Positions 27,341 to 35,220 of a DNA stretch of 64,000 nt are shown here, piece by piece. Origin of the DNA: an uncultured Gemmatimonadota bacterium (GTDB taxonomy: Bacteria; Gemmatimonadota; Gemmatimonadetes; Longimicrobiales; Longimicrobiaceae); the NCBI GenBank assembly GCA_902805735.1, contig CADCTW010000133.1, positions 62,001 through 126,000 on the forward strand. The letters are read 5' to 3'. A program made the translations under genes and the position numbers. A model generated the notes under the pieces. The model had not been told where the DNA came from, searched no databases, and saw only the letters and a list, made by a program, of their open reading frames with translations. Numbering within the stretch: position 1 is the first letter of the stretch; the number at the start of each line of letters is the position of its first letter.

Positions 27341-28585
27341 CTAGCGCGGCCGCATCGCCGCACGCGCGAGTCCAACTTCCCGAGCGAGCACCTCGCTGGC
27401 GCGTTCGATCTCGTGCTCGGTGGTGAACTTGCCGATCCCGATCCGGAGCGCCCCGCGAACCACCTCCCGCGGCAGGCCAAGGGCCTGGAGCACGTAGGAT
27501 GGGGTCTCCACACCCGAGGAGCATGCCGATCCGGTCGCCAGGGCAACCCAGTCGCGGGTCCGCGCGACGACGACCGTGTTCGGCACGTCGGGGACAGAAA
27601 CGTGGAGGTTGCCGGCGAGGCGGTTCTCGGTGTCTCCGTTGACGACTAGGCCAGGAATGCCGCGGATAAGGGTCTCCTGGAGGCGGTCCCGCCGCAGCGC
27701 GATCTCGGGTTCGTCCACGCCCATCTCCATCCGGCGTAGGCGGGCCGCCTCGCCCATGCCGGCGATCCCGGGCACGTTCAGCGTCCCGGACCGGAGCCCC
27801 CTCTGGTGCCCGCCGCCGCGGAGCAGCGGGTCGAGCGTCACGTCGCGGCTGACGACGAGCGCCCCGACGCCTTTGGGGCCGTACATTTTGTGGGCGGCGA
27901 GCGCGACCATGGAGAGACCCCATTCCTCCGTGAGGATGGGGATCTTGCCGGCGCCCTGAGTGGCGTCCGTGAGGACCGGAACCCCGTGGGTTCGCGCGAT
28001 CCGGCCGATCTCATCCAGCGGGTGGATCGTTCCGACCTCGTTGTTGGCCGCCATGGTGCAGACCAACTCCGCGCCGGCCCCGCACGCGCGCTCCAGGTCC
28101 TCCAGATCCAGCCTGCCCCGGTGGTCGACGTGCAGCCAGTCCAGGGTTGCCTCACCACGCTCCGCGAGCCAGGTGCAGGTGTCGACGACCGCCCGGTGCT
28201 CTAGGCGCGTGAGGGTAATCCTCACCGGGTCCGATCGCCGTGTCCGTTTCGCGCGCACGAAACCCTGAAGTGCCAGGTTCAGGCTCTCCGTGGCGCCGGA
28301 GGTGAACACCACATGGCGCGCGCGCGTGCCGAGTAAGAGCGCGACCTGCTCGCGGGCTTCGTTCACCGTCGCTGCGGCCTCGTCGCCGTACGCGTGGTCA
28401 CGGCTGCTGGCGTTGCCAAACGCCTCGGTCAGATGGTGCATGACGACCGCCGCGACGCGGGGGTCGGTCGGGGTTGTGGCGTGGTAGTCCAGGTAGATCG
28501 GCCGCGGCGGCGGAGCGCTGGAGCGCTCCGCCGCCGCGGGGTGGTCAAGAATCGGCACGGTCGACCGGGCGTTCAGAGGTGGCAC
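27341..28585 (-). CDS. sspA: cysteine desulfurase SspA/DndA-like
   Basis: PLP-dependent cysteine desulfurase that supplies sulfur for DNA phosphorothioation. From the first conserved segment IYLDYHATTPTDPRV the family motifs follow: NASSRDHAYG, TSGATESLNLAL, the PLP-Lys region ALAAHKMYGPKGVGAL and the active-site-loop Cys in TGSACSSGVETPS. About 390-410 aa. The start is uncertain: GTG 28585 (overlapping sspD) or GTG 28558; the open frame to 28840 is only a shadow of sspD. Fourth gene of the sspB-C-D-A operon; in the published Vibrio locus sspA is divergent, so the order differs. An 18-bp perfect palindrome lies in its first codons. Closely related to IscS, so a general role is possible. Confidence 0.85.
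   Translation of the reverse strand: MPPLNARSTVPILDHPAAAERSSAPPPRPIYLDYHATTPTDPRVAAVVMHHLTEAFGNASSRDHAYGDEAAATVNEAREQVALLLGTRARHVVFTSGATESLNLALQGFVRAKRTRRSDPVRITLTRLEHRAVVDTCTWLAERGEATLDWLHVDHRGRLDLEDLERACGAGAELVCTMAANNEVGTIHPLDEIGRIARTHGVPVLTDATQGAGKIPILTEEWGLSMVALAAHKMYGPKGVGALVVSRDVTLDPLLRGGGHQRGLRSGTLNVPGIAGMGEAARLRRMEMGVDEPEIALRRDRLQETLIRGIPGLVVNGDTENRLAGNLHVSVPDVPNTVVVARTRDWVALATGSACSSGVETPSYVLQALGLPREVVRGALRIGIGKFTTEHEIERASEVLAREVGLARAAMRPR
28502..28539. repeat. perfect 18-bp inverted repeat at sspD-sspA junction
   Basis: CCGCGGCGGCGGAGCGCT at 28502-28519, two bases, then its exact complement at 28522-28539. In mRNA this is a very stable hairpin at the very beginning of sspA, able to mask or set translation, or to cause polarity. 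Confidence 0.7.
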
Positions 28586-29370
28586 GCGAGGCAGCCGACG
28601 TCGTCGTCCTCTTCGTCCAGGGCGGCGGCGAGCACCTCCGCGAGGGGGCGGTTGGCCTGCTTGAGCAGCTGACGCGCTTGGGCAGCCTCGTGGGACGCGA
28701 TGATTTCGTCGCGGCGGTCGAGCATCGCCCGCAGGCTCTCGCCCTGCGACCAGGTGAACGTGCGTCCATCCCGGTGCTCTTCCTCGTAGGCGACCGCCTT
28801 CCAGAACAGAACCGGGTGCTCGTCTGCGAGCCGGATCCACTCATACTTGCGCTGGAAGAAGCAGAAGAAGCACCCCGATCGGGAGCGCCACTTGTAGTAC
28901 GACGGGACGCCCACACCGCTCTCGTCGAGGATGCGGAAGATGTCGGCCTTGACCAGCCCCTCCTCTTTGAAGGGGTAGACGGGCCGGATGTTCGGCTGAG
29001 TCGAGATGTAGCCCGCGCGGTTCTCGTCCGCGCGAATTCCGACGTAGCTGACCGCGTGGTCGTCGCCGATCCACGCCTCGATGGGCTGGATCTTCAGGAG
29101 CTCCGTGCACCAGCGAATGTTCGGCGACGGAAGGAAGCCGTTCTTGATGTCCAGCCAGTAGTCGAACCCCCGCTCCGGGTTGAGGCGCGTGATCTTGATC
29201 CCGAGGCGCGCCTCAAGGCGGTTCAGGTACTCGTAGGTCTCCGGCAACTCCTTGTGCGTGTCACAGAAGAAGTACTCCATCTCCGGCACCCGCTTGTGCA
29301 TCAGCACCGCAAGGGCCGCGCTGTCCTTGCCACCAGACAGTCCGAGGATGTGGCGGACACGCTCAGCCAT
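28573..29370 (-). CDS. sspD: SspD/DndC-like PAPS-reductase-family ATP pyrophosphatase
   Basis: A 265-aa protein from ATG 29370, chosen because GGAGG lies five bases upstream (an ATG at 29388 lacks one). PP-loop LGLSGGKDSAAL activates by ATP; RWCTELLKI, GIRADENRAGY and GCFFCFFQRKYEW are the conserved Cys-bearing motifs of the PAPS reductase/DndC group that hold the Fe-S cluster. SspD transfers the activated sulfur to the DNA backbone with SspB and SspC. It overlaps the end of sspC by 8 nt and is followed by sspA. Confidence 0.85.
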   Translation of the reverse strand: MAERVRHILGLSGGKDSAALAVLMHKRVPEMEYFFCDTHKELPETYEYLNRLEARLGIKITRLNPERGFDYWLDIKNGFLPSPNIRWCTELLKIQPIEAWIGDDHAVSYVGIRADENRAGYISTQPNIRPVYPFKEEGLVKADIFRILDESGVGVPSYYKWRSRSGCFFCFFQRKYEWIRLADEHPVLFWKAVAYEEEHRDGRTFTWSQGESLRAMLDRRDEIIASHEAAQARQLLKQANRPLAEVLAAALDEEDDDVGCLACHL

Positions 29371-32300
29371 GTTGCCTCCGTAAGTCATCGCCGCGTGCGG
29401 CGTCCGGCGTCTCGGCGGCCTCGGGCATGGCCGTGCCGCCGATGAGCCGCTCGGCGAACCGCACCGCGATCGCGGTCCGGAGCATCTCGCTGGAGACTAC
29501 ACCCAAGACCCCCTCCAGTTCGTCTAACTTGTCGTTCACCAGCTGCTCGTGCTCCCGACCCACCCAGACCGTCTCGCGTACCGCCAAGCCGTTCGGGTGG
29601 GTGATGACTACACGCCGGGCATCGAAGCCTTCACGGTGGCTGAGCGACAGGTCCTCCTGTAGAGCAAACAGCGTGCGGAACCGGTAAGCCAAGTCGGTCA
29701 GGTTCAACTCAAAGGCGAGGGCGTCGTCGTCAGTCCACGTGTCGGCGGGACGGTCTGCGATCACCATCAGGACGGATTCGATCCACTGCTTGTCCTCGGA
29801 GTCTCCATCCACGAGCGCATGCACGAGCGCGTGGAGCCTCGGCTCGATGATCCGGCCGTACAGCGCCCGGGCGCGGACCCGCAGGTCTTCCCGCGTCTGC
29901 GCGACAGTCCCTTCGGCCTTGAACGCGGCCTGGATCCGCTGGAGCGAATCCTCCAGCAAACGCTCGTAGTGCCTGTGGAGCTCACGGATGGCCGCGAGCA
30001 GGGCGCGGCGGAATGACTCGTGTCCTCCGGGCTCCTGCGCCGGTTCTGCGGAGAATGGCGCGAAGCCCAAGGCCTTCGGCAGATCCTCGAACAGCAGCCG
30101 CTCCGGCTCGGTGACCGAGAGGAGTGCCGTCCGCACCGCGCGCGCCTCCTCCGACACACGCCGCGTCTGCGCGGTCACCGCGGGCAGCCGGCGCGCGAAG
30201 TTCGTGAGTGGGCGTGCGACGCCTAAAACCGTGGCGTTCCGGATCTCCCGCGGGAGGCGCTTCCCGGTGGGGGCGAGCACCGACTTGAGCTCTTGGAACA
30301 CCTCCAGCCGCAGGCCCTCGATCCGGAAGTGCTTGACTGAGAACTCCCGTGGGTTCTTGACGAGAACCTCAAAGTGCTCGGACCCGAGGATCGGGAGGAA
30401 AGTGCCGTTGCGGTAAACGCTGACGTCGTCGGCGCGGTACAGGAGCACCGCGGCGAGGACGACGGGGATCATTCCGGCCTTTACGCCGTACGGCGGCGCC
30501 TGGAGCAGCGCGTACAGCTCAGAAACCGGCCGCGGGGTTTCCGAAGCGGAGTCGCAGAAGCCCTCCACGGCAAGCCACAGCGCGGAGACGGCATCTTCCG
30601 ACGGCGGCCCGAAGTCCCACCCGGTCTCTCTCTCCCGGTGGATGCCGGTGCGCCCGAGCACGGAGTGGTACATCGTGACTTCGGGGCCGTTGCCGGCGAG
30701 CCCGAGCGAGGGCCGGTCACCCGCGGTCAGCATCGCGTCGATCAGGACGCGGCGCGCACGCGAGCCCTGGGGCGTGAGGTCCCGCCGGTTCACCAGCTCG
30801 TTCCAGACCACCGGCGCATCCGGGTACAGCGCGCGGCACGCCTCGGAGAGTGCAGCGTTGAGCGCTTCGTCCGCCCGGCGCTCCCCGAGCACCCAGTACG
30901 GGTGCTCGGCCCCAGGGGTGAAGGCTGCCCGGACCGACTCGTCCACCGCGCGCCGTGCCAGCGCGAACCGCTGGCGGATCTCACGGCGAGCGACTCCGTC
31001 CGTCTGAAGAGTTCCACGCCCGCGGTCCAGTTCGGCGAGGGCGACGAACTCGCGGACCGCCGCCTCCATGCTCCGGACCGAGCGCGCCGGGACGACCGCG
31101 AGCGGCCGTCCACTCGCGGTTTTCGTAGGCACCGAGAGAGGGAGGTCGGCTCCGACCCAGTGCACGAGTACCCCGTCGGTTTCCGGGTTCTGGACATCAG
31201 CCGCGCCGAGCGCTCCAGGAGTTTCCGCGTACTGGCGCTCAAAGTAGCGTAGCGCGCCCGTCCGGTAGCTCTCGCGCTGCGCGACAACCGGCGGCAGGGG
31301 TGCGGCGTACGTCAGCAGCTCCGATATGGTGCGCCGGTCCGCCTCCGTGCGCTGGCGGACGAGCTGGCCGATGTCGTGGTGCGATCCCTCCCAGATGCGG
31401 AGCTCGTCGACGCGCTCCCGATACGCGATGGTTCCGCGCGCGAGGAGGCGGTCCAGAGTGGCCGCCCATCGCGCCGCGTCCGCACCGTCCGCTGCTTCAG
31501 CGACCGCCGCGAGCACGAGATGCCTGCCGGCGCGGAGCGCGCCGGTGGAGCCGAGCAGGTTCAGAGTGCCGATCGTCTTCAGCAGGCGGAGCTCGTCCTG
31601 GTCCTGCCCGGCCGCCTCGCGGACGAGCGCGTGTACTTCAGCCCAGCGCTGGAACTGCGGGCGGGAGTACAGCCCCATCCCGGCGACGTCGACGAAGTAG
31701 TCGTACAGGTCGGCGACCAGCAGGAGGGGGAGGGGGTCCTCGTCGACCCGCCGGTCGGCCAGGAACCGCGTAAGGGAGTAGGGTTCCGGGCTGGCGAGGA
31801 AGGTGAACAGGGAGCGCTCGTTCTGCGCGTACCGAGCGCAGAGCTGCGGGAGGACCGCCGCGGCGACTGGGTGCAGCGGGAAAAGCGCGGCGAAGCGGGC
31901 GGCCCAGTCCGGGTCCCCGAGGCCCGCGTCCGGAGCCTCACGCTGCAGCCGACCCTGCCACGCTCGGGCTTCCGCCGCCACACGCTCCGCCAGGTCCGCG
32001 GGCGGGTCGGCCTCGATCGCCTCTCCCATGAGCCGGAGCATCTGGGCCGGCGCTTCGGCGAAGGGAATGTCCTCAAACCGGCCGTGCACCTTCTCCCACT
32101 CGGTGCGGCGTGCGCCGGCTAGGCCGTCCGCGTACTCGGCGAACGCCTGGTGCAGCAGCCCCACCACGAGCACGGGCGGGTCCTCGGGCCCGGAGGGTAG
32201 TTCGGCGAGTTGCTGGAGCAGGTACAGGTCGTCGGACCCGTCCGCCCGCGCAGTAGCCTCGAAGACCTTGCCGAGCTCGTCGAGCACGAGGAGGACGCCG

Positions 32301-32866
32301 GTCCGGGCAGCGGCACCGATCTCTTGCACGAGTTCCGGCAGGCCGCGTGCGTCCACGGTGCCGCCGGTCTCGACCGTCTCCATCATGACGCGGAGCCGCT
32401 TGAGCACGCCGGGACGCGGCCCGACCCGACCGACCCAGAACCGTTCTGCACCTGAGGCCAGGGCGCGGATCACCGCGTGCGCCAGCGGTTCGCGCCTGCC
32501 GGTGACCACCGCACGCACGTAGCCCGCCTTCGGGACTGCGGAGCGGTACCGCTCCGCCAGCGCCTGCTCGCCCGCCGCCTCGGCGATCCGTAGCGCGACA
32601 TCGCGCGTCGGGTCGCCTGCGGGCGCGTGCAAGGCCGCCAGAAAGTGGGCGAACGACGACTTGCCCGTGCCGTAGACGCCGGTCAGGGTCCACGCACGGG
32701 CCGCACCCGTCTTCGAAGCCGCGGCTGCGATCCGCGTAGCCGTCTCGACGGCGCGCGGGGTGAGCACGTAGCCCTCGAGCGCGTCCGGGAGCTCCAGGTC
32801 GCGCTCGAGGTTGACCGAGCGCGCGTAGCGGCGCCGGACCCGGAAGTACTTTGCGAGGGCGGTCAT
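29363..32866 (-). CDS. sspC: SspC-like P-loop ATPase of phosphorothioation system
   Basis: A 1167-aa protein from ATG 32866 in an ATGA overlap with the sspB stop. Walker A TGVYGTGKSSFAHFLAAL lies ~60 residues in and Walker B GVLLVLDELGKVFE at ~200; the rest is a long helical region with no nuclease motif seen. Large ATPases in this position belong to the SspC group of single-strand phosphorothioation systems (and resemble BrxC-type ATPases in outline). The context of a DUF4007 gene before and a DndC-like gene after makes the assignment convincing although the protein itself is divergent. Confidence 0.75.
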   Translation of the reverse strand: MTALAKYFRVRRRYARSVNLERDLELPDALEGYVLTPRAVETATRIAAAASKTGAARAWTLTGVYGTGKSSFAHFLAALHAPAGDPTRDVALRIAEAAGEQALAERYRSAVPKAGYVRAVVTGRREPLAHAVIRALASGAERFWVGRVGPRPGVLKRLRVMMETVETGGTVDARGLPELVQEIGAAARTGVLLVLDELGKVFEATARADGSDDLYLLQQLAELPSGPEDPPVLVVGLLHQAFAEYADGLAGARRTEWEKVHGRFEDIPFAEAPAQMLRLMGEAIEADPPADLAERVAAEARAWQGRLQREAPDAGLGDPDWAARFAALFPLHPVAAAVLPQLCARYAQNERSLFTFLASPEPYSLTRFLADRRVDEDPLPLLLVADLYDYFVDVAGMGLYSRPQFQRWAEVHALVREAAGQDQDELRLLKTIGTLNLLGSTGALRAGRHLVLAAVAEAADGADAARWAATLDRLLARGTIAYRERVDELRIWEGSHHDIGQLVRQRTEADRRTISELLTYAAPLPPVVAQRESYRTGALRYFERQYAETPGALGAADVQNPETDGVLVHWVGADLPLSVPTKTASGRPLAVVPARSVRSMEAAVREFVALAELDRGRGTLQTDGVARREIRQRFALARRAVDESVRAAFTPGAEHPYWVLGERRADEALNAALSEACRALYPDAPVVWNELVNRRDLTPQGSRARRVLIDAMLTAGDRPSLGLAGNGPEVTMYHSVLGRTGIHRERETGWDFGPPSEDAVSALWLAVEGFCDSASETPRPVSELYALLQAPPYGVKAGMIPVVLAAVLLYRADDVSVYRNGTFLPILGSEHFEVLVKNPREFSVKHFRIEGLRLEVFQELKSVLAPTGKRLPREIRNATVLGVARPLTNFARRLPAVTAQTRRVSEEARAVRTALLSVTEPERLLFEDLPKALGFAPFSAEPAQEPGGHESFRRALLAAIRELHRHYERLLEDSLQRIQAAFKAEGTVAQTREDLRVRARALYGRIIEPRLHALVHALVDGDSEDKQWIESVLMVIADRPADTWTDDDALAFELNLTDLAYRFRTLFALQEDLSLSHREGFDARRVVITHPNGLAVRETVWVGREHEQLVNDKLDELEGVLGVVSSEMLRTAIAVRFAERLIGGTAMPEAAETPDAARGDDLRRQHG

Positions 32867-33858
32867 GCGGCTGCTCCGGTGACGGCGGCCGCGCGCGTCG
32901 GATAGTGCTCGGTCCACAGGCGCTCCGCCAGCGGGAGCGGGTCCCCCTCGAACGCGAGCTGCACCACGCCAGCCGCCTCGGCCACGGAGAGGGCGGGCTC
33001 CTCCGCCGCGACCGACTCCAGGGCGGCGTACAGAGCGCTCTCACTGAGCCGGAACGCCATCCCCGGGCTGCCGAGGTCGTGGACCAATCGCGGGAGGGCG
33101 ATGGTCCGGGCACCGGCGCCCCGGGCGGCGTACTCGAGGGCGGTCGCCGCCACGACGCGGGCGGGGAGCGCCGCTTTAGGCCCGACAGCGAACGCGAAGG
33201 TGCCGGGCTCCGCACCCGGACGCAGCAGGCCCAGCTCCGCGAACGGGCACTGGATCGTGTCCTCTCCGGCGCCACCGGCGTCGTCCTGGACCCCGTACAT
33301 GCGCAGAATGCAGGAGGCGTCCTTCTCGTACGAGGAGTCGGCGTAGCGCGTGTCCGGCCACTGCTGGCCCACGTACTCCTGGAGCGCCACCGAGAGGTGG
33401 CGCGCCGAGAACTCCGCGCGGGCGAACCGGAAGAACGTGTAGTGCCAGGCCGTCGCGAGCTCCGGCCGGTTCACGAGGCGCCAGTGCAGGAGCCAGAGCG
33501 AAGCAGTATCCTCCAGGTACGGATCAAGGCCAGACTGTTCGTCAAGCAGCCGCTGGCCGAACTCCGTCCGCACGCTGACCGGATGTCCCGCCTGATCGGC
33601 CCCCAGCTCCAGCACGCCGAACGCATATGCCCAGTAGCGGATTGCACGCACCATGTTCTTACCCACGCCCAGATGTAGCGCGGCGTCAGCGCGGGTGAAC
33701 AGGTCGGGCGTCTGGAGCGACAGCTCGTAAGCCTTCTTGAGCCAGCCGTGGCGTGGGTGGAACGTGTCGTGGCGCGCAAACGCCGGGCCCGCGGGCAACG
33801 GGTCCGGCGCGAATGGCGCGCCGCCGACCCGAAGCTCGATCTGAGTGCCGTCAACCAT
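32863..33858 (-). CDS. sspB: SspB-like DUF4007 DNA nickase
   Basis: A 331-aa protein from ATG 33858 (upstream frame to 34278 is non-coding promoter DNA). FARHDTFHPRHGWLKKAYEL and LHLGVGKNMVRAIRYWAYAFGVLE are the hallmark N-terminal motifs of DUF4007, the domain of SspB, the sequence-specific nickase that opens the backbone for sulfur insertion. ~300 residues is the usual family length. First gene of the sspB-C-D-A operon, divergent from the HTH/GIY-YIG/GHKL cassette. Confidence 0.85.
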   Translation of the reverse strand: MVDGTQIELRVGGAPFAPDPLPAGPAFARHDTFHPRHGWLKKAYELSLQTPDLFTRADAALHLGVGKNMVRAIRYWAYAFGVLELGADQAGHPVSVRTEFGQRLLDEQSGLDPYLEDTASLWLLHWRLVNRPELATAWHYTFFRFARAEFSARHLSVALQEYVGQQWPDTRYADSSYEKDASCILRMYGVQDDAGGAGEDTIQCPFAELGLLRPGAEPGTFAFAVGPKAALPARVVAATALEYAARGAGARTIALPRLVHDLGSPGMAFRLSESALYAALESVAAEEPALSVAEAAGVVQLAFEGDPLPLAERLWTEHYPTRAAAVTGAAA

Positions 33859-34237
33859 GGGATGCGTGTGTCTTGGGGGGGCGGGCCAGAGCCGTCCGGC
33901 CCGGCGGCAATATACGTAAACCCGCGGGTTTGCGCGACGCCGGAGTGTGTATGTGTGTACGCGTGATTGCGTTAGCGGACGGAGGCCACTCTGCCGGGGG
34001 CGGATCGTGAATTCCGGACGCGGCGGTGATGGCGCCCGCGGGGGTGACCCTGTCCCATCAGGGATGGAGAGCACGGACCGCCGGCAGGGGTTGCCGGCCG
34101 CGCCCGCGTGCTCCACATTGCAGCCGTCCCTTGCGGCCGCCTGACCGAATGGCAGGCGGCGCGCCGTGGGGACGCACCACAGTCTGGGCGGGCCGAGCTG
34201 GTGATCCGGTCGGTGTCCGCTCCGGGAGAAAATGCAC
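33859..34237. promoter_or_regulatory. divergent ssp / GHKL-cassette promoter with 14-bp palindrome
   Basis: About 375 bp shared by two divergent operons. AAACCCGCGGGTTT at 33918-33931 is a perfect palindrome next to the minus-strand TATATT (33908-33915), a plausible -10 box for sspB. A bound repressor would cover the spacer/-35 of sspB. No other structure recognised. Confidence 0.5.
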
Positions 34238-34786
34238 ATGAGTACCCCCCCTCCGGGCGCGTCCAGCGCCCTCGGCACCGGCGTGCGCTTCGCCGCCGTC
34301 CGTCAGCTCCAGGAACGCCGCTCGCGTTTCGTCCCGGGGAGCTTCGCCTACGACATCGCGGACCACGCGATCACGTTGGCGCTCAGCCCCCGCCGCCCCA
34401 CCCCCAATCCCGGATACCTCCAGCGCAACGCCCTGCGCGACGCCCGGCGTGTGCTCGCCCGTGCCGGGAAGAGGATCCGCACCGATGCGCTCACCCCGGA
34501 CACGCCGCTCGGCCGCGAGATCGAGGCCGGTGTGCATCCTGGCGCCATCGAGTCCATTACCACCCCGGAGTCGCTTGCCGCCAGCGCCTTGCTGCTCCGC
34601 TGCATCAAGCGTCACGTCAGCACCCGCCTCGGCTCGCGCGGACTGCGCTGCCTGAGCGGGCTCTTGGAGGGCGAGTCCCCGGACGAGTCCGCGGCCGCGC
34701 TCGGAGTGTCCCCGCGTACTGCGGACCGGGTCCGCGCCCAGGTGCGCGCGGTCGTGCGCGAGTGCCTGGCCGACGGGGACGCGTGA
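34238..34786 (+). CDS. sigma-like/LuxR-type HTH protein
   Basis: About 182 aa from ATG 34238 (ATG 34232 is also possible). The C-terminal third (LSGLLEGESPDESAAALGVS PRTADRVRAQ, written in two parts) is a sigma-70 region-4/LuxR-like HTH; the N-terminal part resembles a sigma-factor-like helical region (RDARRVLARAGKRI). It probably binds DNA and may control or target the cassette. Its stop overlaps the GIY-YIG start (GTGA). First gene of a three-gene overlapping operon divergent from sspB. Confidence 0.6.
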   Translation: MSTPPPGASSALGTGVRFAAVRQLQERRSRFVPGSFAYDIADHAITLALSPRRPTPNPGYLQRNALRDARRVLARAGKRIRTDALTPDTPLGREIEAGVHPGAIESITTPESLAASALLLRCIKRHVSTRLGSRGLRCLSGLLEGESPDESAAALGVSPRTADRVRAQVRAVVRECLADGDA

Positions 34787-35220
34787 GCGGTGCTCCCCTG
34801 CGGCTCGAGTTCTCGGCCGACGCGCGCATCGCGCTTCCCTTCTGCAGGTCCATGATCCGGGCGTTCGTGGCGCCAGGGCATCCCGGCGCCTACCTGCTCT
34901 TCGTGGGCGGCGTCCCCGTCTATGTGGGACGCTCAGATCGGTGCGTCCAGACCAGGCTGGTAGGACACCCGTATTTGGGCCGGGCCGAGCACTTCGTCTG
35001 GCACCCGTGCACGAGGCCCGAACAGGCGTTCCGGATGGAATCATACTGGTACCACCAGCTGACGGACGCAGGCCACGCGCGCAATCTGATCCACCCGGCG
35101 CGGCCGACCGGGGCGGCGAGGGGCTGCCCGTTCTGCCGCGTCCTCGACGGAATCCTGATCGACCACTCCGGAGAGGGCGTCGGCGACGCCCTCTCCCCGA
35201 ACCCGCGAGGAGCCGCATGA
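34783..35220 (+). CDS. GIY-YIG endonuclease of ssp-linked cassette
   Basis: A 145-aa protein starting at GTG 34783 inside a GTGA overlap and ending in an ATGA overlap. GAYLLFVGGVPVYVGRSDRC gives the GIY (AYL) and YIG (YVG) elements with the conserved Arg-Ser-Asp; FRMESYWYHQL carries the catalytic Glu; CPFC near the end may bind zinc. A single-domain GIY-YIG nuclease coupled to a GHKL ATPase and next to a phosphorothioation operon is a strong candidate restriction effector. Confidence 0.75.
   Translation: MSGAPLRLEFSADARIALPFCRSMIRAFVAPGHPGAYLLFVGGVPVYVGRSDRCVQTRLVGHPYLGRAEHFVWHPCTRPEQAFRMESYWYHQLTDAGHARNLIHPARPTGAARGCPFCRVLDGILIDHSGEGVGDALSPNPRGAA

Noticed and set aside
27341-28840. Longer N-terminus for the cysteine desulfurase
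   Set aside because: The first ~85 codons are antisense-frame reading of sspD and Arg/Pro-rich; family similarity begins near 28500.
20258-34278. Classical Dnd (dndBCDE) system
   Set aside because: No SMC-like dndD or small dndE; DUF4007 plus the large ATPase points to Ssp, although DGQHR proteins are DndB-like.
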